The notes: a model not told the origin generated them from the sequence alone. DNA of 64,000 nt from Nesterenkonia pannonica (GCF_019575955.1 NZ_CP080575.1:1984001-2048000); one strand, 5' to 3'; positions 35,009-46,760 are shown, counted from the stretch's first letter. Numbers and translations: made by a program.

Positions 35009-35044
35009 GCACTCGTCCTTCGCTCACCCGACACGCCGCCCGTC

Positions 35045-36089
35045 TCAGCGGGACGTGTAGGACTCCCACTTCCGGGCATGGTGCTCCGCCTCGACGGTGC
35101 GCACCGTGCCGGACTTGGAGCGCATCACCAAAGACTGGGTGAAGACCCTGTCGCCTTGGTAGCGCACGCCGCGGAGCAGGTCTCCGTCGGTGATGCCGGT
35201 TGCAGCGAAGTAGCAGTTGTCGCTGGTGACGAGCTCGTCGGTGGTCAGCACCTTGGTCACGTCGTGACCAGCGTCGGCCGCCTTCTGACGCTCCTCCTCG
35301 TTGGTGGGCGCCAGCCGACCCTGAATGACTCCGCCGGTGGCCTTGATGGCGCAGGCCGTCACGATGCCTTCGGGAGTCCCCGGTGCCCATCAGGACGTCC
35401 ACGCCCGTTCCCTCACGCGCTGCGGCGATCGCGCTAAGCAACATCGCCGTCCATGATGAAGCGAGTCCGGGCCCCGGCGTCTCGGATCTCCTGGACGAGC
35501 CCGGCGTGGCGCGGACGGTCCAGCACGCAGACGTTGAGCTGGTCGATGCGCTTTCCCGTCGCCTTGGCGACAAGGTGCAGGTTCTGCTTCACCGGAAGGC
35601 GCAGGTCCACCAGGTCGGCGGCCTCCGGCCCGGTCACCAGCTTCTCCATGTAGAACACCGCTGAGGGATCGAACATGGAGCCCCGCTCAGCCACCGCGAG
35701 CACGGCGAGAGCGTTGTCGTATCCGAGCGCGGTCAGCCGCGTGCCGTCGATCGGGTCTACGGCAACATCGGCCTCAGCGCCCGTGCCGTTGCCGACCTGC
35801 TCACCGTTGAACAGCATCGGGGCTTCATCCTTCTCCCCTTCGCCGATGACGACGACTCCGTTGAGGTTCACCGTGTCCAGCAGGGAGCGCATCGCGTCGA
35901 CCGCGGAGCCGTCAGCGGCAAGCTTGTCTCCGCGGCCCACCCATGCACCGCCGCACGATTGCGGCCGCTTCGGTCACTCGGACGAGCTCGAGCGCAAGGT
36001 TCCGGTCCGGCTCAGTGTCCCCGACGGCGAGCCGTGAGCTCAGATGCGAGTAGTGCTGGTCGGCGTTGGTCTCGTCGTAGCCGCTCATA
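35045..36089 (-). CDS. glpX: Fructose-1,6-bisphosphatase, class II
   Basis: GlpX hydrolyses fructose bisphosphate in gluconeogenesis. About 347 residues. The metal site is [14 protein letters not shown] with VDPIDGT, and [10 protein letters not shown] and [16 protein letters not shown] follow. GCCGGC is corrupted at 35433-35439 (gctaagc), just after DGDVA; the family reads DGDVAGAI. Breaks also lie near 35945 and 35378. The ATG 36087-36089 is preceded by AAAGGCCT. The open frame extends further upstream but without homology. Confidence 0.95.
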
Positions 36090-36187
36090 GGAAGGCCTTT
36101 CCCGTCGTGGTTGGTGATCAACGTCGTTGTCGATGGGCCCAGCCTATCGGGCGCCCGCGCGCGCAGCTCAATGCGAGAATAGGGAGC

Positions 36188-36871
36188 GTGACAGATCGAC
36201 CTGAGCAGAACCCGGAGAGCGGCCCGCACCATGAGGCTGAGCCAGACGCCCGTGCCGAGCACGAATCCGAGGAGGAGCTTCCCACTCCTCAGCTCACGGA
36301 GGCCCAGCACAAACGACTGACGACGCCGATGTTCGGAATGCTGATGACGATGCTGGTCCTGGTGCTCATCATGGGCGGCTTCTACTTCCTCAGCCCCGAG
36401 CCCGACTACACGTTCATCCCGGACGAGGACGTCGAGGGCGAGGCGGCTGCGCTGGACGACGCCGGAGTCACCGCCTACTCCCCCTCTCACCGGCGGTGCC
36501 GGATGACTGGACCGCCAACTACGCCCGCTGGGAATCGCGCGTGGACCACGGAGTGGACGTGTGGGAGGTGGGGTACACCACCACGGCCATGAACTTCGTC
36601 GGCTTCGCTCAGACCGAGGACCCGCAGCCGTCCTGGCTCGCCGAGGAGATCGACCACTCGTAACGCCGTAAACGAGCAGAGCGCGGCGGGAATGACGTTC
36701 GAGCTATACCATGACGGTGATCAGGAGCGCCGCTACTGGGTGCTCACCGAGGAGAACAACGACGTCGACGGCACCACCGTGGTGATCGGCGGCGACGCCG
36801 GGGACGACGAGTTCCTCACAGCAGTGGAGGCCGTGGTCGAATCCCTGAGAGAGGACCCTGAGAATGTCTGA
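36188..36871 (+). CDS. DUF4245 membrane-anchored protein
   Basis: About 227 residues: a charged N-terminus, one helix (FGMLMTMLVLVLIMGGFYFL near residue 45) and an extracellular domain with PDDWTANYARWES. This fits the actinobacterial DUF4245 family, usually found next to glpX as here. The GTG start is at 36188-36190. A base is missing near 36482, and two TAA triplets close together (36661 and 36671) interrupt an otherwise continuous frame; both may be hidden GCCGGC sites. The stop overlaps the next ATG. Function unknown. Confidence 0.75.
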
Positions 36872-37480
36872 GAGTCAGCCCACTCCCGCTGAGGCGTGGA
36901 AGAAGCTGCAGGACGGCAACGCCCGCTTCGTCGCGGGAGAGGTTGCCCACCCGAACCAGAACGCCGCTCGCCGCTCGTCCCTGACGGACTCGCAGCACCC
37001 TGTGGCTGCCATTCTGGGATGCTCGGACTCACGACTGGCAGCGGAGATCATCTTCGACGTCGGTCTGGGCGATGTCTTCGTCGTCCGCACAGCCGGACAG
37101 GTCCTCGACGACGCAGTGATGGGTTCGCTGGAGTTCAGCGTGGACGTGCTCAACGTGCCTCTGATCCTCGTCCTGGGCCACGACTCCTGCGGGGCCGTCG
37201 CAGCGACCATGAACTCCTCTGAGACCGGCGAGTTCCCGGGCGGATACGTGCGCGATCTCGTCGAGCGGATCACCCCCTCCATCGTGGCGGCTCAGCGAGT
37301 AGCGCGTCCACCGTGAACGAAGCCGTCGAAGAGCACGTGAAGCAGACCGTGCAGCGGATGATCTCCCGCTCCACGGTCCTCCACGACGCAGTCGAGTCCG
37401 GGAAGACGGCAGTTGCGGGCGTCACGTACCGCCTCGCCGAGGGACGAGCCGACCTGGTCACCCAGCTCGGCGAGCTCTGA
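36864..37480 (+). CDS. Beta-class carbonic anhydrase
   Basis: Interconverts CO2 and bicarbonate. About 206 residues. Zinc ligands are in ILGCSDSRLAAE (residue 53) and LGHDSCGAVAA (residues 105-108), with the Asp-Arg pair of CSDSR. It starts MSESQPTPAEAWKK at 36864-36866, overlapping the DUF4245 stop. One break lies near 37303. The corrected tail is LVTQLGEL. Confidence 0.95.
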
Positions 37481-37514
37481 GGATTCCGCGTCCGGCGCGC
37501 AACCCCTGACGCTG

Positions 37515-37978
37515 TCAGTCGTCGCTGTCGCCGTCGGACAGCCGCTGTCCGGGCATCCGATCCCGGTTGTAGGTGATATCCGTGAAGCCGTGCGGTGCAG
37601 GGACTCCCTCTGGGCCGATGTTGACGAAGACCAGCTTCTCGATGGTCAGGATCTTCTTTCGGGTGACCATGTTTCGCACCACGCATCGCATGGTCAGCGA
37701 CGTACGGCCGAAGCTGGTGGCCAGCAGGCCCATCTCGATCAGATCGCCCTGCTGCGCGGAGGCCTCAAAGCTGATCTCGGACATGAACTTGGTGACGACC
37801 CGCTCGTTGCCCAGCTGCAGAATCGCGTAGATCGCGGCCTCCTCGTCGATCCAGCGCAGCAGGCTGCCCCGAACAGGGTCCCATTGGGATTGAGATCCTC
37901 AGGCTTGACCCACTTGCGCGTGTGAAAGTTGATTCCGCCTTCTGAGGGATAGCGCTGTGCGCCCTGCTGCTCGTCCAT
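37515..37978 (-). CDS. Acyl-CoA thioesterase (hotdog fold)
   Basis: About 154 residues. NPNGTLFGGSLLRWIDEEAA near residue 30 is the catalytic region of the YciA/BFIT-like family, followed by VTKFMSEISFEASAQQGD and SFGRTSLTMRCVVRN. It should hydrolyse short or medium acyl-CoAs. A base is lost near 37870. The start MDEQQGAQRYPSEG is at 37976-37978; the gene converges on the carbonic anhydrase. Confidence 0.85.
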
Positions 37979-38028
37979 GGGCCTCAGTTTTGCACAGCAC
38001 CCTCGTCCGCCGTGAGTGCGCATAGGCT

Positions 38029-38544
38029 GTGCCCGTGGTCGAACGGATCGAAGAGCTGCTGAGCTCAGGGAGCGGCACTGGCGCAGGGGTGGTGCTGCTG
38101 ATCATCGGCGCCATCTGCCTGATCTGCGCGGTGCTGCTCAGCATCGTCGATGTCCGCGAGCATCGACTGCCCAACACCATCGTCTACCCCTGGGCCGCGG
38201 TCTCGGCAGGCCTGTTCATCGCAGTCGCTGCGCTCACCGGCGACGCGTACGGCCTTCTCCGCGGAATCGTGGCCGCATCCTGTGGTCCTTGGGATTTATG
38301 GCTGTGCGCCTCATCTTTGCCTCAGCCGTCGGCCTGGGCGACGTGAAGCTGGCCTTCATCCTCGGCCTCCACAGCGGATTCTTCGGCTGGAGCTCCGCGG
38401 TGCTCGCCGTGGCATCGACCCTGATGCTCGCTAAACTTGGCCGTTCTGACGCTTCTGGCTCTCCGCAGGGCCGAAGGCCGCTCGCGTCTGCCGCTGGGAC
38501 CGTTCATGCTGACCGGCACTGCGGCGGCCCTCCTACTAGGGTGA
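38029..38544 (+). CDS. A24-family prepilin peptidase-like protein
   Basis: About 171 residues, mostly hydrophobic. The two catalytic aspartates are in IVDVREHRLPN and VGLGDVKLAF, the type IV prepilin peptidase pattern, without the methyltransferase domain. GCCGGC is corrupted at 38430-38436 (gctaaac); the corrected sequence is MLAGLAVLTLLALRR. A base is also missing near 38282. No pilin genes are near. The GTG at 38035 is an alternative start. The next gene starts 5 bases after the stop. Confidence 0.85.
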
Positions 38545-38548
38545 GGCC

Positions 38549-39045
38549 GTGGCCACACCAGACTTCATCACAGCGCTCCGCGAGGACATCGGGCACAAAG
38601 AGCTGCTTCTGCCATCGGTCCGCGCCGCGGTCATCAGACGCCGCGACGCGGACGGCTCCGCCCTGGACGCGCCCGAGGTGCTGCTGGTTCGCAGGTCTGA
38701 CAACGGGGCCTGGATGATCACCTCCGGCATCCTCGATCCCGGGAGGAGCCCGCCGCGGGTGCGGTGCGCGAAGTGCACGAGGAGACCGGGACGGTGGTGC
38801 GGCCAGTCCGGGTCGCCGGCGTGGCGGCGACCCGGCTGATCGAGTACCCCAACGGCGACAGATGCCGCTACGTGGATACGGTCTTCGAGATGGAGTGGGT
38901 GTCCGGGGAGCCGCACGTCAATGACGACGAGTCGACTGATGTCGGGTGGTTCCCGGTGGACGGGCTCCCAGAACCGCTGAGCCCCGGCCATCGAGAATCC
39001 TTGGAATGGGCTCTCGACGCCGGGGCTGCGGCTAAGTGGCGGTGA
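38549..39045 (+). CDS. Nudix hydrolase
   Basis: About 166 residues. The Nudix box is GILDPGEEPAAGAVREVHEE followed by TG, once one base lost near 38743 is restored. N-terminal LLPSVRAAVIRRRDADG and the later RYVDTVFEMEWVSGEPH are typical of the YjhB/ADP-ribose group. It cleaves some nucleoside diphosphate derivative; the substrate cannot be told. The GTG start (38549-38551) is close to the prepilin peptidase stop. Tail converges on fumC. Confidence 0.85.
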
Positions 39046-40454
39046 TCAGCCGGGCTGGGTCATGCGCTTGACGTCCAGCGCCTCGTCCAGCTGCTCCTCG
39101 GTGAGGTCTCCTCGCTCGAGGTAGCCGAGCTCCACGACCGCCTCACGGACGGTGACCTTGCTCTTCACGGCGTGCTTCGCGATCTCGGCCGCGGCTTCGT
39201 AGCCGATGTGCTTGTTCAGAGGGGTGACGACCGAAGGCGATGCGCCCGCAAGGAACGCGGCTCGCTCCTCGTTGGCTGTCAGCCCCTTGATCATCTTGTC
39301 GGACATGACCCGTGAGGTGTTGGTCAGCAGTCGGATCGACTCCAGGACATTGGCCGCCATGACGGGGATGCCCACATTCAGCTCGAAGGCACCGTTGGTG
39401 GAGGAGAGCGCCACGGTGGTGTCGTTGCCGATCACCTGGGCGGAGACCTGGATAGCAGACTCGCAGATCACCGGGTTGACTTTGCCGGGCATGATGGAGG
39501 AGCCGGGCTGCAGATCAGGCAGCGCGATCTCCCCAGTCCTGTGTTGGGGCCCGAACCCATCCAACGCAGGTCATTGTTGATCTTCATGAAGCTGTAGGCG
39601 ATGGTCCGCAGCTGCCCGGAGGCCTCCACCAGGCCGTCCCTGTTGGCCTGAGCCTCGAAGTGGTCTCTGGCCTCAGTGATCGGAAGGCCGGAGTCTTCGG
39701 CGAGGTTCCTGATGGCCTTCTCTGCGAAGCCCAGCGGCGTGTTGATCCCGGTGCCCACTGCGGTGCCGCCCAGCGGAACCTCGGCGACGCGCGGCAGGGA
39801 GGAGTCGATCCGCTCGATGCCGTACCGCACCTGGGCCGCATAGCCGGAGAACTCCTGGCCCAGCGTCACAGGGGTGGCGTCCATCAGGTGCGTCCGTCCG
39901 GACTTGACGATGTCCTTGAACTCCTCAGCCTTGGCCTCGAGGTGCTCGGCGAGGTACGCCAAGGCAGGCTTCAGGTCATTGACCAGCGCGGAGGTGACGG
40001 CAACATGCACCGACGTCGGGAACACGTCATTGGAGGACTGGGAGGCATTGACGTGATCGTTGGGGTGGACCCGCTTCTCCGACCCCTTGGCCTCCAGGTG
40101 CTGGTTGGCCAGTGAGGAGAGCACCTCATTGGTGTTCATGTTGGACGACGTTCCGGAGCCGGTCTGGAAGACATCCACGGGGAAGTGCTCGTCAAGGTCG
40201 CCCGACTCGACCTGCTCGGCGGCGACCACGATTGCTTCGGCAAGCTCCTCGTCGAGCACGCCCAGCTCCGCGTTCGCCTTGGCCGCGGCCTTCTTCACCC
40301 GGGCGAGCGCCTCAATGTGAGCTCGCTCGAGGGTCCTTCCGGAGATGGGGAAGTTCTCCACTGCACGCTGGGTCTGTGCCCGGTACAGCGCGTGGGTAAG
40401 CACCTTCACCTCGCCCATCGTGTCCTTCTCGACCCGGTACTCGGTCTCAGCCAT
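39046..40454 (-). CDS. fumC: Fumarate hydratase class II
   Basis: FumC hydrates fumarate to malate in the citric acid cycle. About 470 residues. [48 protein letters not shown] and the superfamily signature [11 protein letters not shown] are all present. Only one break is seen, a lost base near 39540 after [11 protein letters not shown] at 40452-40454. It is divergent from the rhomboid gene. Confidence 0.96.
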
Positions 40455-40627
40455 ATGTCGCTACTCCCGTCTGTGCGGTTCGGCGCAGACCGGGGTCCCG
40501 GTCCGCTCTCCGGGTCATCCTAGTCCGGCTGTGAGCCGGATGACACGTACGGATCAGGGTGGGTTTCAGGGTCACAGCCAGGGTGCCTGGGGCGACTGCC
40601 GCCAGACGCCTCGCCTATGGTGGAGGC

Positions 40628-41344
40628 ATGAGCCTGCACCTGCAGCCCGGGGACGATCACCACGAGCCTCAGCGTTCGCTGGGCACGGAGCTGAAGCACT
40701 CGATGGTGCGCACCTTCCTTCCGGTGCTCCTGCCGCTGGCGGTGATGTGGCTGCTGTGGCTGGTCAACATGTGGACGGGCAACTGGCTGAATCTCACCCT
40801 GCGTCTGACGCCGCGCAGTCTCGAGGGGCTCAGCGGCATCCTCTTCATGCCTGTGCTCCACGGCAGCTTCGGCCACCTGCTCGGCAATACGTTCTCCTGG
40901 CTGGTGCTCGGCGGCATGGTCTCGCTGCTCACCCGCCGGTTCACCTTTGTCATGTCCGGCATCTGGCTCGTCTCAGGCATCGTCCTGTGGCTGATCGGAA
41001 CCCCGTGGGTGCTGCGTCCGGACGGCTCCTCGTGGGGCGGGCATGTGGGCGCATCCGGCGTGATCTACGGGTTCATAAGCTTCCTCATCATCTATGGGCT
41101 CATCACGCGACGAGTGATGGCCATGGTCTTCGCGATCTTCGTCATCGTCTTCTACGGCCTCTCCATGCTGGTCGGCATGATGCCGGTGGCCGCCGGGATG
41201 CGCGTCTCCTGGACCGGGCATCTGGCCGGGGCCGTCGCCAACGTCGCGGTTGCCTGGATCTTCACAAGAGGGGTGCGGGAGGAGCGCCGCAGCCGCCCCT
41301 CCCGCACCCCGGCCGCATCGGATGAGGCTCCTCCGTGGTTCTGA
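40628..41344 (+). CDS. Rhomboid-family intramembrane serine protease
   Basis: An unbroken 238-residue protein with about six helices. The catalytic serine is in HVGASGVIYGF and the histidine in SWTGHLAGAVANVA; HGSFGHLLGNTFSW carries the oxyanion-region asparagine. The tail is basic and proline-rich. GGAGG precedes the ATG at 40628-40630. Substrates are unknown. Confidence 0.93.
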   Translation: MSLHLQPGDDHHEPQRSLGTELKHSMVRTFLPVLLPLAVMWLLWLVNMWTGNWLNLTLRLTPRSLEGLSGILFMPVLHGSFGHLLGNTFSWLVLGGMVSLLTRRFTFVMSGIWLVSGIVLWLIGTPWVLRPDGSSWGGHVGASGVIYGFISFLIIYGLITRRVMAMVFAIFVIVFYGLSMLVGMMPVAAGMRVSWTGHLAGAVANVAVAWIFTRGVREERRSRPSRTPAASDEAPPWF

Positions 41345-41365
41345 GCCTCCGGGGCGGTCAGCGCG

Positions 41366-42764
41366 TCACTCCTCCAGCAGCTCTGTGACCAGGGCGGCGA
41401 TGCGGCTGCGCTCCGATCGGGTGAGGGTGATGTGGCCGAACAGCGCGTTTCCCTTCAGCGTCTCGACGACGGCTGCGATGCCGTCATGGCGGCCGACCCG
41501 CAGATTGTCGCGCTGAGCAACGTCGTGCGTCAGAACGATCTTCGAGTTCTGCCCCATGCGGGACATCACGGTGAGCAGGACGTTCTTCTCCAAGGACTGG
41601 GCCTCATCGACGATGACCCACGCATCATGGAGGAGCGCCCGCGGATGTGGGTCAGCGGCAGCACCTCCAGCAGGCCGCGGGCCATAATCTCCTCGAGCAC
41701 GTTCTCGGAGACCAGGGCGCTGAGCGTGTCATAGACGGCTTGGCCCCACGGGTTCATCTTCTCGGCCTCTGAGCCAGGGAGGTAGCCCAGCTCCTGTCCG
41801 CCCACCGCGTAGAGCGGACGGAAGACGACGATCTTCCGGTGCTCCCGGCGCTCCAGCACTGCCTCCAGTCCGGCGCACAGGGCGAGCGCAGACTTGCCGG
41901 TGCCCGCTCGGCCTCCCATGGAGACGATGCCGATCTCGCGGTCCATCAGCATGTCGATCGCCAGCCGCTGCTCGGCGGAGCGGCCGTGGAGGCCGAACAC
42001 GTCGCGGTCCGCCCGGGCCACCTGCACGTACTTCTTCGATGCGGCATCCTGCTTCACCCGGCCCAGTGCGGACCCGCAGCCGGACTGGATGACCAATCCC
42101 GTGTTGGTGGGCAGATCATCAGCCTCCTCCAGCTCGACGCGCTCGCCGTCGTAGAGCTCGGCGACCTGGTCGTCGGCCGCAGTCACCTCTGCGAGGCCCG
42201 TCCACCCGGAGTCCGCCACCCACTCGCTGCGGTACTCATCGGCGTCGAGCCCCATGGCTGAGGCCTTCACCCGCATAGGAAGGTCCTTCGAGACCACTGT
42301 CACCGCCCGCCCTTCGTCGGCGAACGACTTCGCCACCGCAAGAATTCGGGCGTCGTTCTCCGGCCCCGGAAGTAACTAAGCAGAACCTCCTGGCTGATGT
42401 GGTTGAGCTCGACCAGCAGGTGACCGCCCTGGCTGTTCAGCGGCACCGGCTGGTTCAGGGCTCCATGGGCGGTGCGCAGCTCGTCCAGCAGGCGCAGGGC
42501 CGAGCGGGCGTAGTAGCCCAGCTCCGAATCGTGGCGCTTCTTCTCCAGCTCGGAGATCACGACGATCGGAATGATCACTTCGTGCTCGGCGAAGCGCAGG
42601 ACTGCCTTCGGATCGGAGAGCAGAACTGAGGTGTCTAGCACGTAAGACTTCTGTGCGACCTCCTGCGATACGGCTGTTTCGAGTGCAGCGGCATCAGCGG
42701 GGCGGCGAGCGGGGTGGTGGCCACAGTGTCTCCAGACGGGTCTCAGATGCGCCGCAGGCGTCAT
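41366..42764 (-). CDS. PhoH-like protein with PIN domain (PhoH2)
   Basis: An N-terminal PIN ribonuclease domain ([42 protein letters not shown]) is fused to a C-terminal PhoH ATPase ([19 protein letters not shown] for the P-loop, DEAQSL for Walker B). About 465 residues. PhoH2 proteins unwind and cut RNA in vitro and are sometimes part of toxin pairs. GCCGGC is corrupted at 42374-42381, giving a break before [12 protein letters not shown], and one base is lost near 41630. The ATG at 42762-42764 is the likeliest start; the first 40 residues are not conserved. Confidence 0.9.
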
Positions 42765-42968
42765 AGTCTCGACGCATCCTCGGTCGGATGATGGTCGGCC
42801 GACCCATGGCCGCACTGACGGCCAGGGACCAGACCGGCCCCTTCTGCCATAGCGCATATGGTCTGGGCCTTCCGGTCAGGGTTCTGACACTTCTAATCTA
42901 AGCCTGCGCGCGGCCGTATGAGGGAGAACACACGAAACGGCAGGTGACGAACAGGTGAACAGCTGCTC
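42765..42968. other. Intergenic region between phoH2 and uppS
   Basis: About 200 bases upstream of phoH2 and downstream of uppS on the minus strand. I see no gene or strong hairpin. Confidence 0.5.
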
Positions 42969-43801
42969 TCAGCTGCCGAAGCGCCTCTGCCGCTTGGCGA
43001 AGTCCCTCAGGGCTCGGAGGAAGTCCACCCTGCGAAAATCGGGCCAGAGCGCCTCAGCGAAGTAGAACTCCGAATAGGCCGACTGCCACATGAGGAAGCC
43101 AGAGAGACGCTGCTCGCCGGAGGTGCGGATGATCAGATCAGGATCCGGCTGACCGCGGGTGTAGAGCCGTTCGCCGATCTGGTCGGGAGTGAGCCGGTCT
43201 GCGACCTGCCGCAGATCCTCACCCTCGTCGGCGGCCTTCAGGAGGAGGTCCTTCACCGCGTCGGTGATCTCCTGCCGTCCGCCGTAGCCCACGGCGACGT
43301 TCACATGGACGCAGGGCTCCTCATCCGCACCCCTTCAGGGCTGACGAGCGGGATGGAGCCGGTCGCGGTCGTGACGCACCACAGCTTCTGGGCCAGGGGC
43401 TCCGGAAGGAGCTCGGGCTGGCCCACCGGGTGCACACGGAGCGGGCGTCCGCCCGGCCGGGATTCGGCGAGCTGGTCCAGCAGGTCCCCGATGATGCGCA
43501 TGAGCTGGTCCAGCTCCTCCCCGAGCGGCTCATGTTGTCGGTGGAGAGCATGTAGAGAGTGACGGTGGGGACGCCGAGCTCAGCACACCAATCGATGAAC
43601 TCCACGATCTTCTGGGCTCCGGCCGCGTGGCCCTCGGCGGTCTCTGCGCCGCGAGCTTGGCCCATCTGCGGTTTCCATCCACCACGACCCCGATGTGCTG
43701 GGGCGCTTACTGGGAGGAGAGGTCGGCGAGGAGCCTTCGCTCGTACAGCGAGTAGGCCAAATGCTTCAGCCCCTGGCGGGGCCGGACTGCGGGCGCTTCA
43801 C
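42969..43801 (-). CDS. uppS: Isoprenyl (undecaprenyl-type) diphosphate synthase
   Basis: Cis-prenyltransferase for the lipid carrier of cell-wall synthesis. About 277 residues. The catalytic aspartate is in HIGVVVDGNRRWA, then YMLSTDN, and the tail has NVAVGYGGRQEI and DLIIRTSGEQRLSGFLMWQ, given as IIRTSGEQRLSGF. The GTG start is at 43799-43801. A false TAA before the active site is GCCGGC written GTAAGC (43705-43710); restored, it reads SSQPAPQHIG. Further breaks lie near 43660, 43537 and 43320. Divergent from the TrhA gene. Confidence 0.94.
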
Positions 43802-43849
43802 ACCCGCCACCCTATGCCACTCCGTCGCCCGCACCCTTGTGACAGCTTG

Positions 43850-43878
43850 TTACCGACCAGTCACTCTCTCGATAGAAT
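43850..43878 (+). promoter_or_regulatory. Predicted promoter of the TrhA gene
   Basis: TTACCG (43850-43855) and TAGAAT (43873-43878) are 17 bases apart. The ATG lies only 8 bases after the -10, so the mRNA is probably leaderless. Confidence 0.5.
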
Positions 43879-43885
43879 TCAGCCT

Positions 43886-44603
43886 ATGGAAAGCACCGCC
43901 AAGGAGTCGCTGACCGCCGACGGACGAGCGTCCGCCCCTGCGGAGCAGCTCCTGAGCCCCAGCAGCCGCTGAAGCCCAAGCTCCGCGGCTGGCTGCACGC
44001 CTAAGCATGGTTCCCGCGGCCCTGGCGGCCGGAATGGCCGCGGTGGCCTGGGCGCCCACGCCCGGCCTCACCGTCGCTGCGGCGATCTACGCCATCACGG
44101 GACTGCTGCTGTTCACCGTCTCCGCCGTGTACCACCTGGGGCGGTGGAGCCCTCGGGCCAAAGTGATGCTCAAACGCGTGGACCACGCGAACATCATGCT
44201 GCTGATCGCAGGCACCTACACTCCCATGACTCCGGCGCTGCTGCCAGAGCCGCAGTCCACCATCCTGCTCACAGGCGTGTGGGTCGGGGCCATCGGCGGG
44301 GTCCTCTTCCGAGTCTTCTGGACCAGCGCTCCACGATGGCTCTCCACACTCGTCTACGTGGTGCTGGGCCTTTCGGCCATGTGGTTCATCGCCGATTTCT
44401 TCGCCGCAGATGCAGCAGCGGCAGTCCTCATCTGCGCAAGCGGCGCGGCCTACGTGACAGGTGCCGTCTTCTACGCCCTCAAGAGGCCGAACATCTCACC
44501 TCACTGGTTCGGCTTCCATGAGCTGTTCCACGCCTGCACCCTCATAGGCTTCGGCCTCCACTACGCAGCGATCATGATCAGCTTCTCTGCCGTCGTCGGC
44601 TGA
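43886..44603 (+). CDS. trhA: TrhA / hemolysin III family membrane protein
   Basis: A seven-helix PAQR-family protein of about 239 residues. Conserved polar residues are in SAVYHLGRWSP, RVDHANIMLLIAGTYTP and the C-terminal FHELFHACTL. TrhA is linked to membrane lipid homeostasis. GCCGGC is corrupted at 43999-44006 (GCCTAAGC), giving a false stop in GWLHAGMVPAAL. A base is lost near 43967. Confidence 0.9.
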
Positions 44604-44618
44604 GCGCACCGTGCACGA

Positions 44619-46751
44619 TCAGCTCAGCGGCGCGAGAGCTGCGCGGAGGTCTCCCTGCGGGACGAGGCACATCGAGGTCTCCGGGCCGTTGAGGCACACC
44701 GCCACGCGAAGCTCCGCCCCCTCGGACACGGTCCCCGGGGCCGGGGGCTCCACCGGGATGCCGAGAAGCGCCCCAGTGCGACGCACCTGAGCGGCATCTT
44801 CCGGGGACCCGCCGAAGAGCCGCAGCGCCGGCGACTGCTGCACGGAGCGCCGGAGCGCCAGCAGACTTGAGCCCACCGCGATCGGTGCCCGGGAGCTGCC
44901 GGTGCCACGTGCTGGAGGAGCTCCCCGGAGCGCATCGGAAGATCGACGTCGACGGCGAATGCCTCGGCCTGCTGCACCGCCGCAGCCAGAGCTGCGATGG
45001 GGCTCGGCTCAGAGCTGTCGAACGGCGAGGCGTGCGCCGCGCCGGCCTGGGCGGCGTGCAGCAGCCCCTCCTCATCGAGCGTGTCCAGCACCTCAAGCCC
45101 CGCATCCGAGCGCTGCACAAAGTGCGTCGCCGTGAAGCGCAGGGCATGAGCAGCGCGCGCAGCCCACTCGGAGCCCGCGTAAGCGAGGCCAGGGCGAAGC
45201 ATGCCGAGATCAGATGCGCATGATCGCTCAGCGTCCCGACGCCCGTTCCCCGCTTCCCGGCGTAGGAGGTGCGGCAGACCCGACCCTCCTCATCCGTGTG
45301 CGTCTCCCAGAGGCGTTCGGCGAGGCTCTCCGCAAAGTCCAGAAGCTCTGCATCCTCCCACAGAGCAGCTGCCTCGGCGACTGATTGCACGGCCTGCGCG
45401 TTCCAGGAGGCGACCACCTTCCTGTCCAGGGAGGGTTGGCTGCGGCTGGCCCTCCGACGGCGCAGCGCGGGCATCATGGCGTCCCACAGGGCGCGCTCCT
45501 CATCGTTCAGGGGTGCGTCGAAGTGGACGGTGCGGGGCGTCTCCGCAGTGATGCTCAGCGGGGCTCCCGACGCGACCGCATGCTCGTCGGCGGGCACACC
45601 GCGGTTGAGCTCGACGGCTCTCCGCGCCTCCTCGTCGCTGAGGCCTGACTCGCGCGCGGCCTCTGCCAGTTCGGCATCGCTGAAGATGTATGTGCCGCCC
45701 TCCGCATGCGTGCCGTCCGGCAGGACCGTGTCAGCGTCGAGGCTGGAGGCCAGGAGCCCGGAGTCATCCAGCAGGAGCCGTTCCCTGAGCCATTCGATCG
45801 TCATCCGCGCGATGCGCTCAGCGTCTGCCCGGGCGCCCGCGTCAGCAGCCGTGTGACGCGAGAGCCTGGCATAGTGGCCCAGCAGCTGAGCATTGTCGTA
45901 GAGCATCTTCTCGAAGTGCGGCAGGGCCCACGCGCGGTCTGTGGCATAGCGCGCGAACCCGCCCTCGACGTGGTCGAACAGGGCGGAGCGTCCCATGGCG
46001 GCCATCGTCCGCAGCGCCAGCTGCCCTGAGGATGCTCCGGATTCCATGCCGAGTCTTCGAGGAGCCACCCCAGAAGCGGCGAGGGCGGAAACTTCGGAGC
46101 GGCGCCGAACCCGCCGTGACCATCGTCCTCCTGCTCGGCCAGGACGTCCAAGGTCCTGGCGCGAAGGTCGGCGTACACCTCACCGCTCATGCTGAGGGAT
46201 GACCCCTCGCGATCGGTCTGCACTGCTGTGGCCATCTGAGACTGCTGGCGACGCTGGCCCGCGAGCGCCTCGGCAATGTCTTCGGCTTGGCTCTCCACCT
46301 GGTCGCGGCGCTGCGTCCACGCCTCATGCACCGCGTCGCACACTTCGGAGAAGCTGGGCACCTGACCCCTGCGCTGCGGCGGGAAGTAGGTCCCCGCATG
46401 AAAGACTCTGCCCTGCGGGGTGGCGAAGACGCTCATCGGCCAGCCGCCCATTCCCGTCATCGCCTGCACCGCTGCCATGTAGGTGTCGTCGACGTCGGGA
46501 CGCTCCTCCCGGTCCACCTTGATCGCCACGAAGCGCGCATTCAGCAGCTCCGCCGCTGCGTCGTCCTCGAATGACTCCCTCGCCATCACGTGGCACCAGT
46601 GACATGCCGCGTAGCCGATCGAGATGAAGACCGGCACGTCTCGTCGCTGCGCCTCGGCGAACGCCTCCGCGGACCACGGCCACCAGTCGACAGGATTGTC
46701 AGCGTGCTGGCGCAGGTAGGCGGACTGCGCAGAGGCGAGACGATTGCTCAT
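44619..46751 (-). CDS. Thioredoxin-like DUF255 / YyaL-type protein
   Basis: About 710 residues. The N-terminal thioredoxin-like domain has [12 protein letters not shown] and the CxxC motif in [11 protein letters not shown], followed by [10 protein letters not shown] and [14 protein letters not shown] segments. The rest is the six-hairpin glycosidase-like domain ([31 protein letters not shown]). The function is not established. Breaks lie near 46046, 45210 and 44905. ATG at 46749-46751, 10 bases after the preceding membrane-protein gene. Confidence 0.9.
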
Positions 46752-46760
46752 CCCATCACC

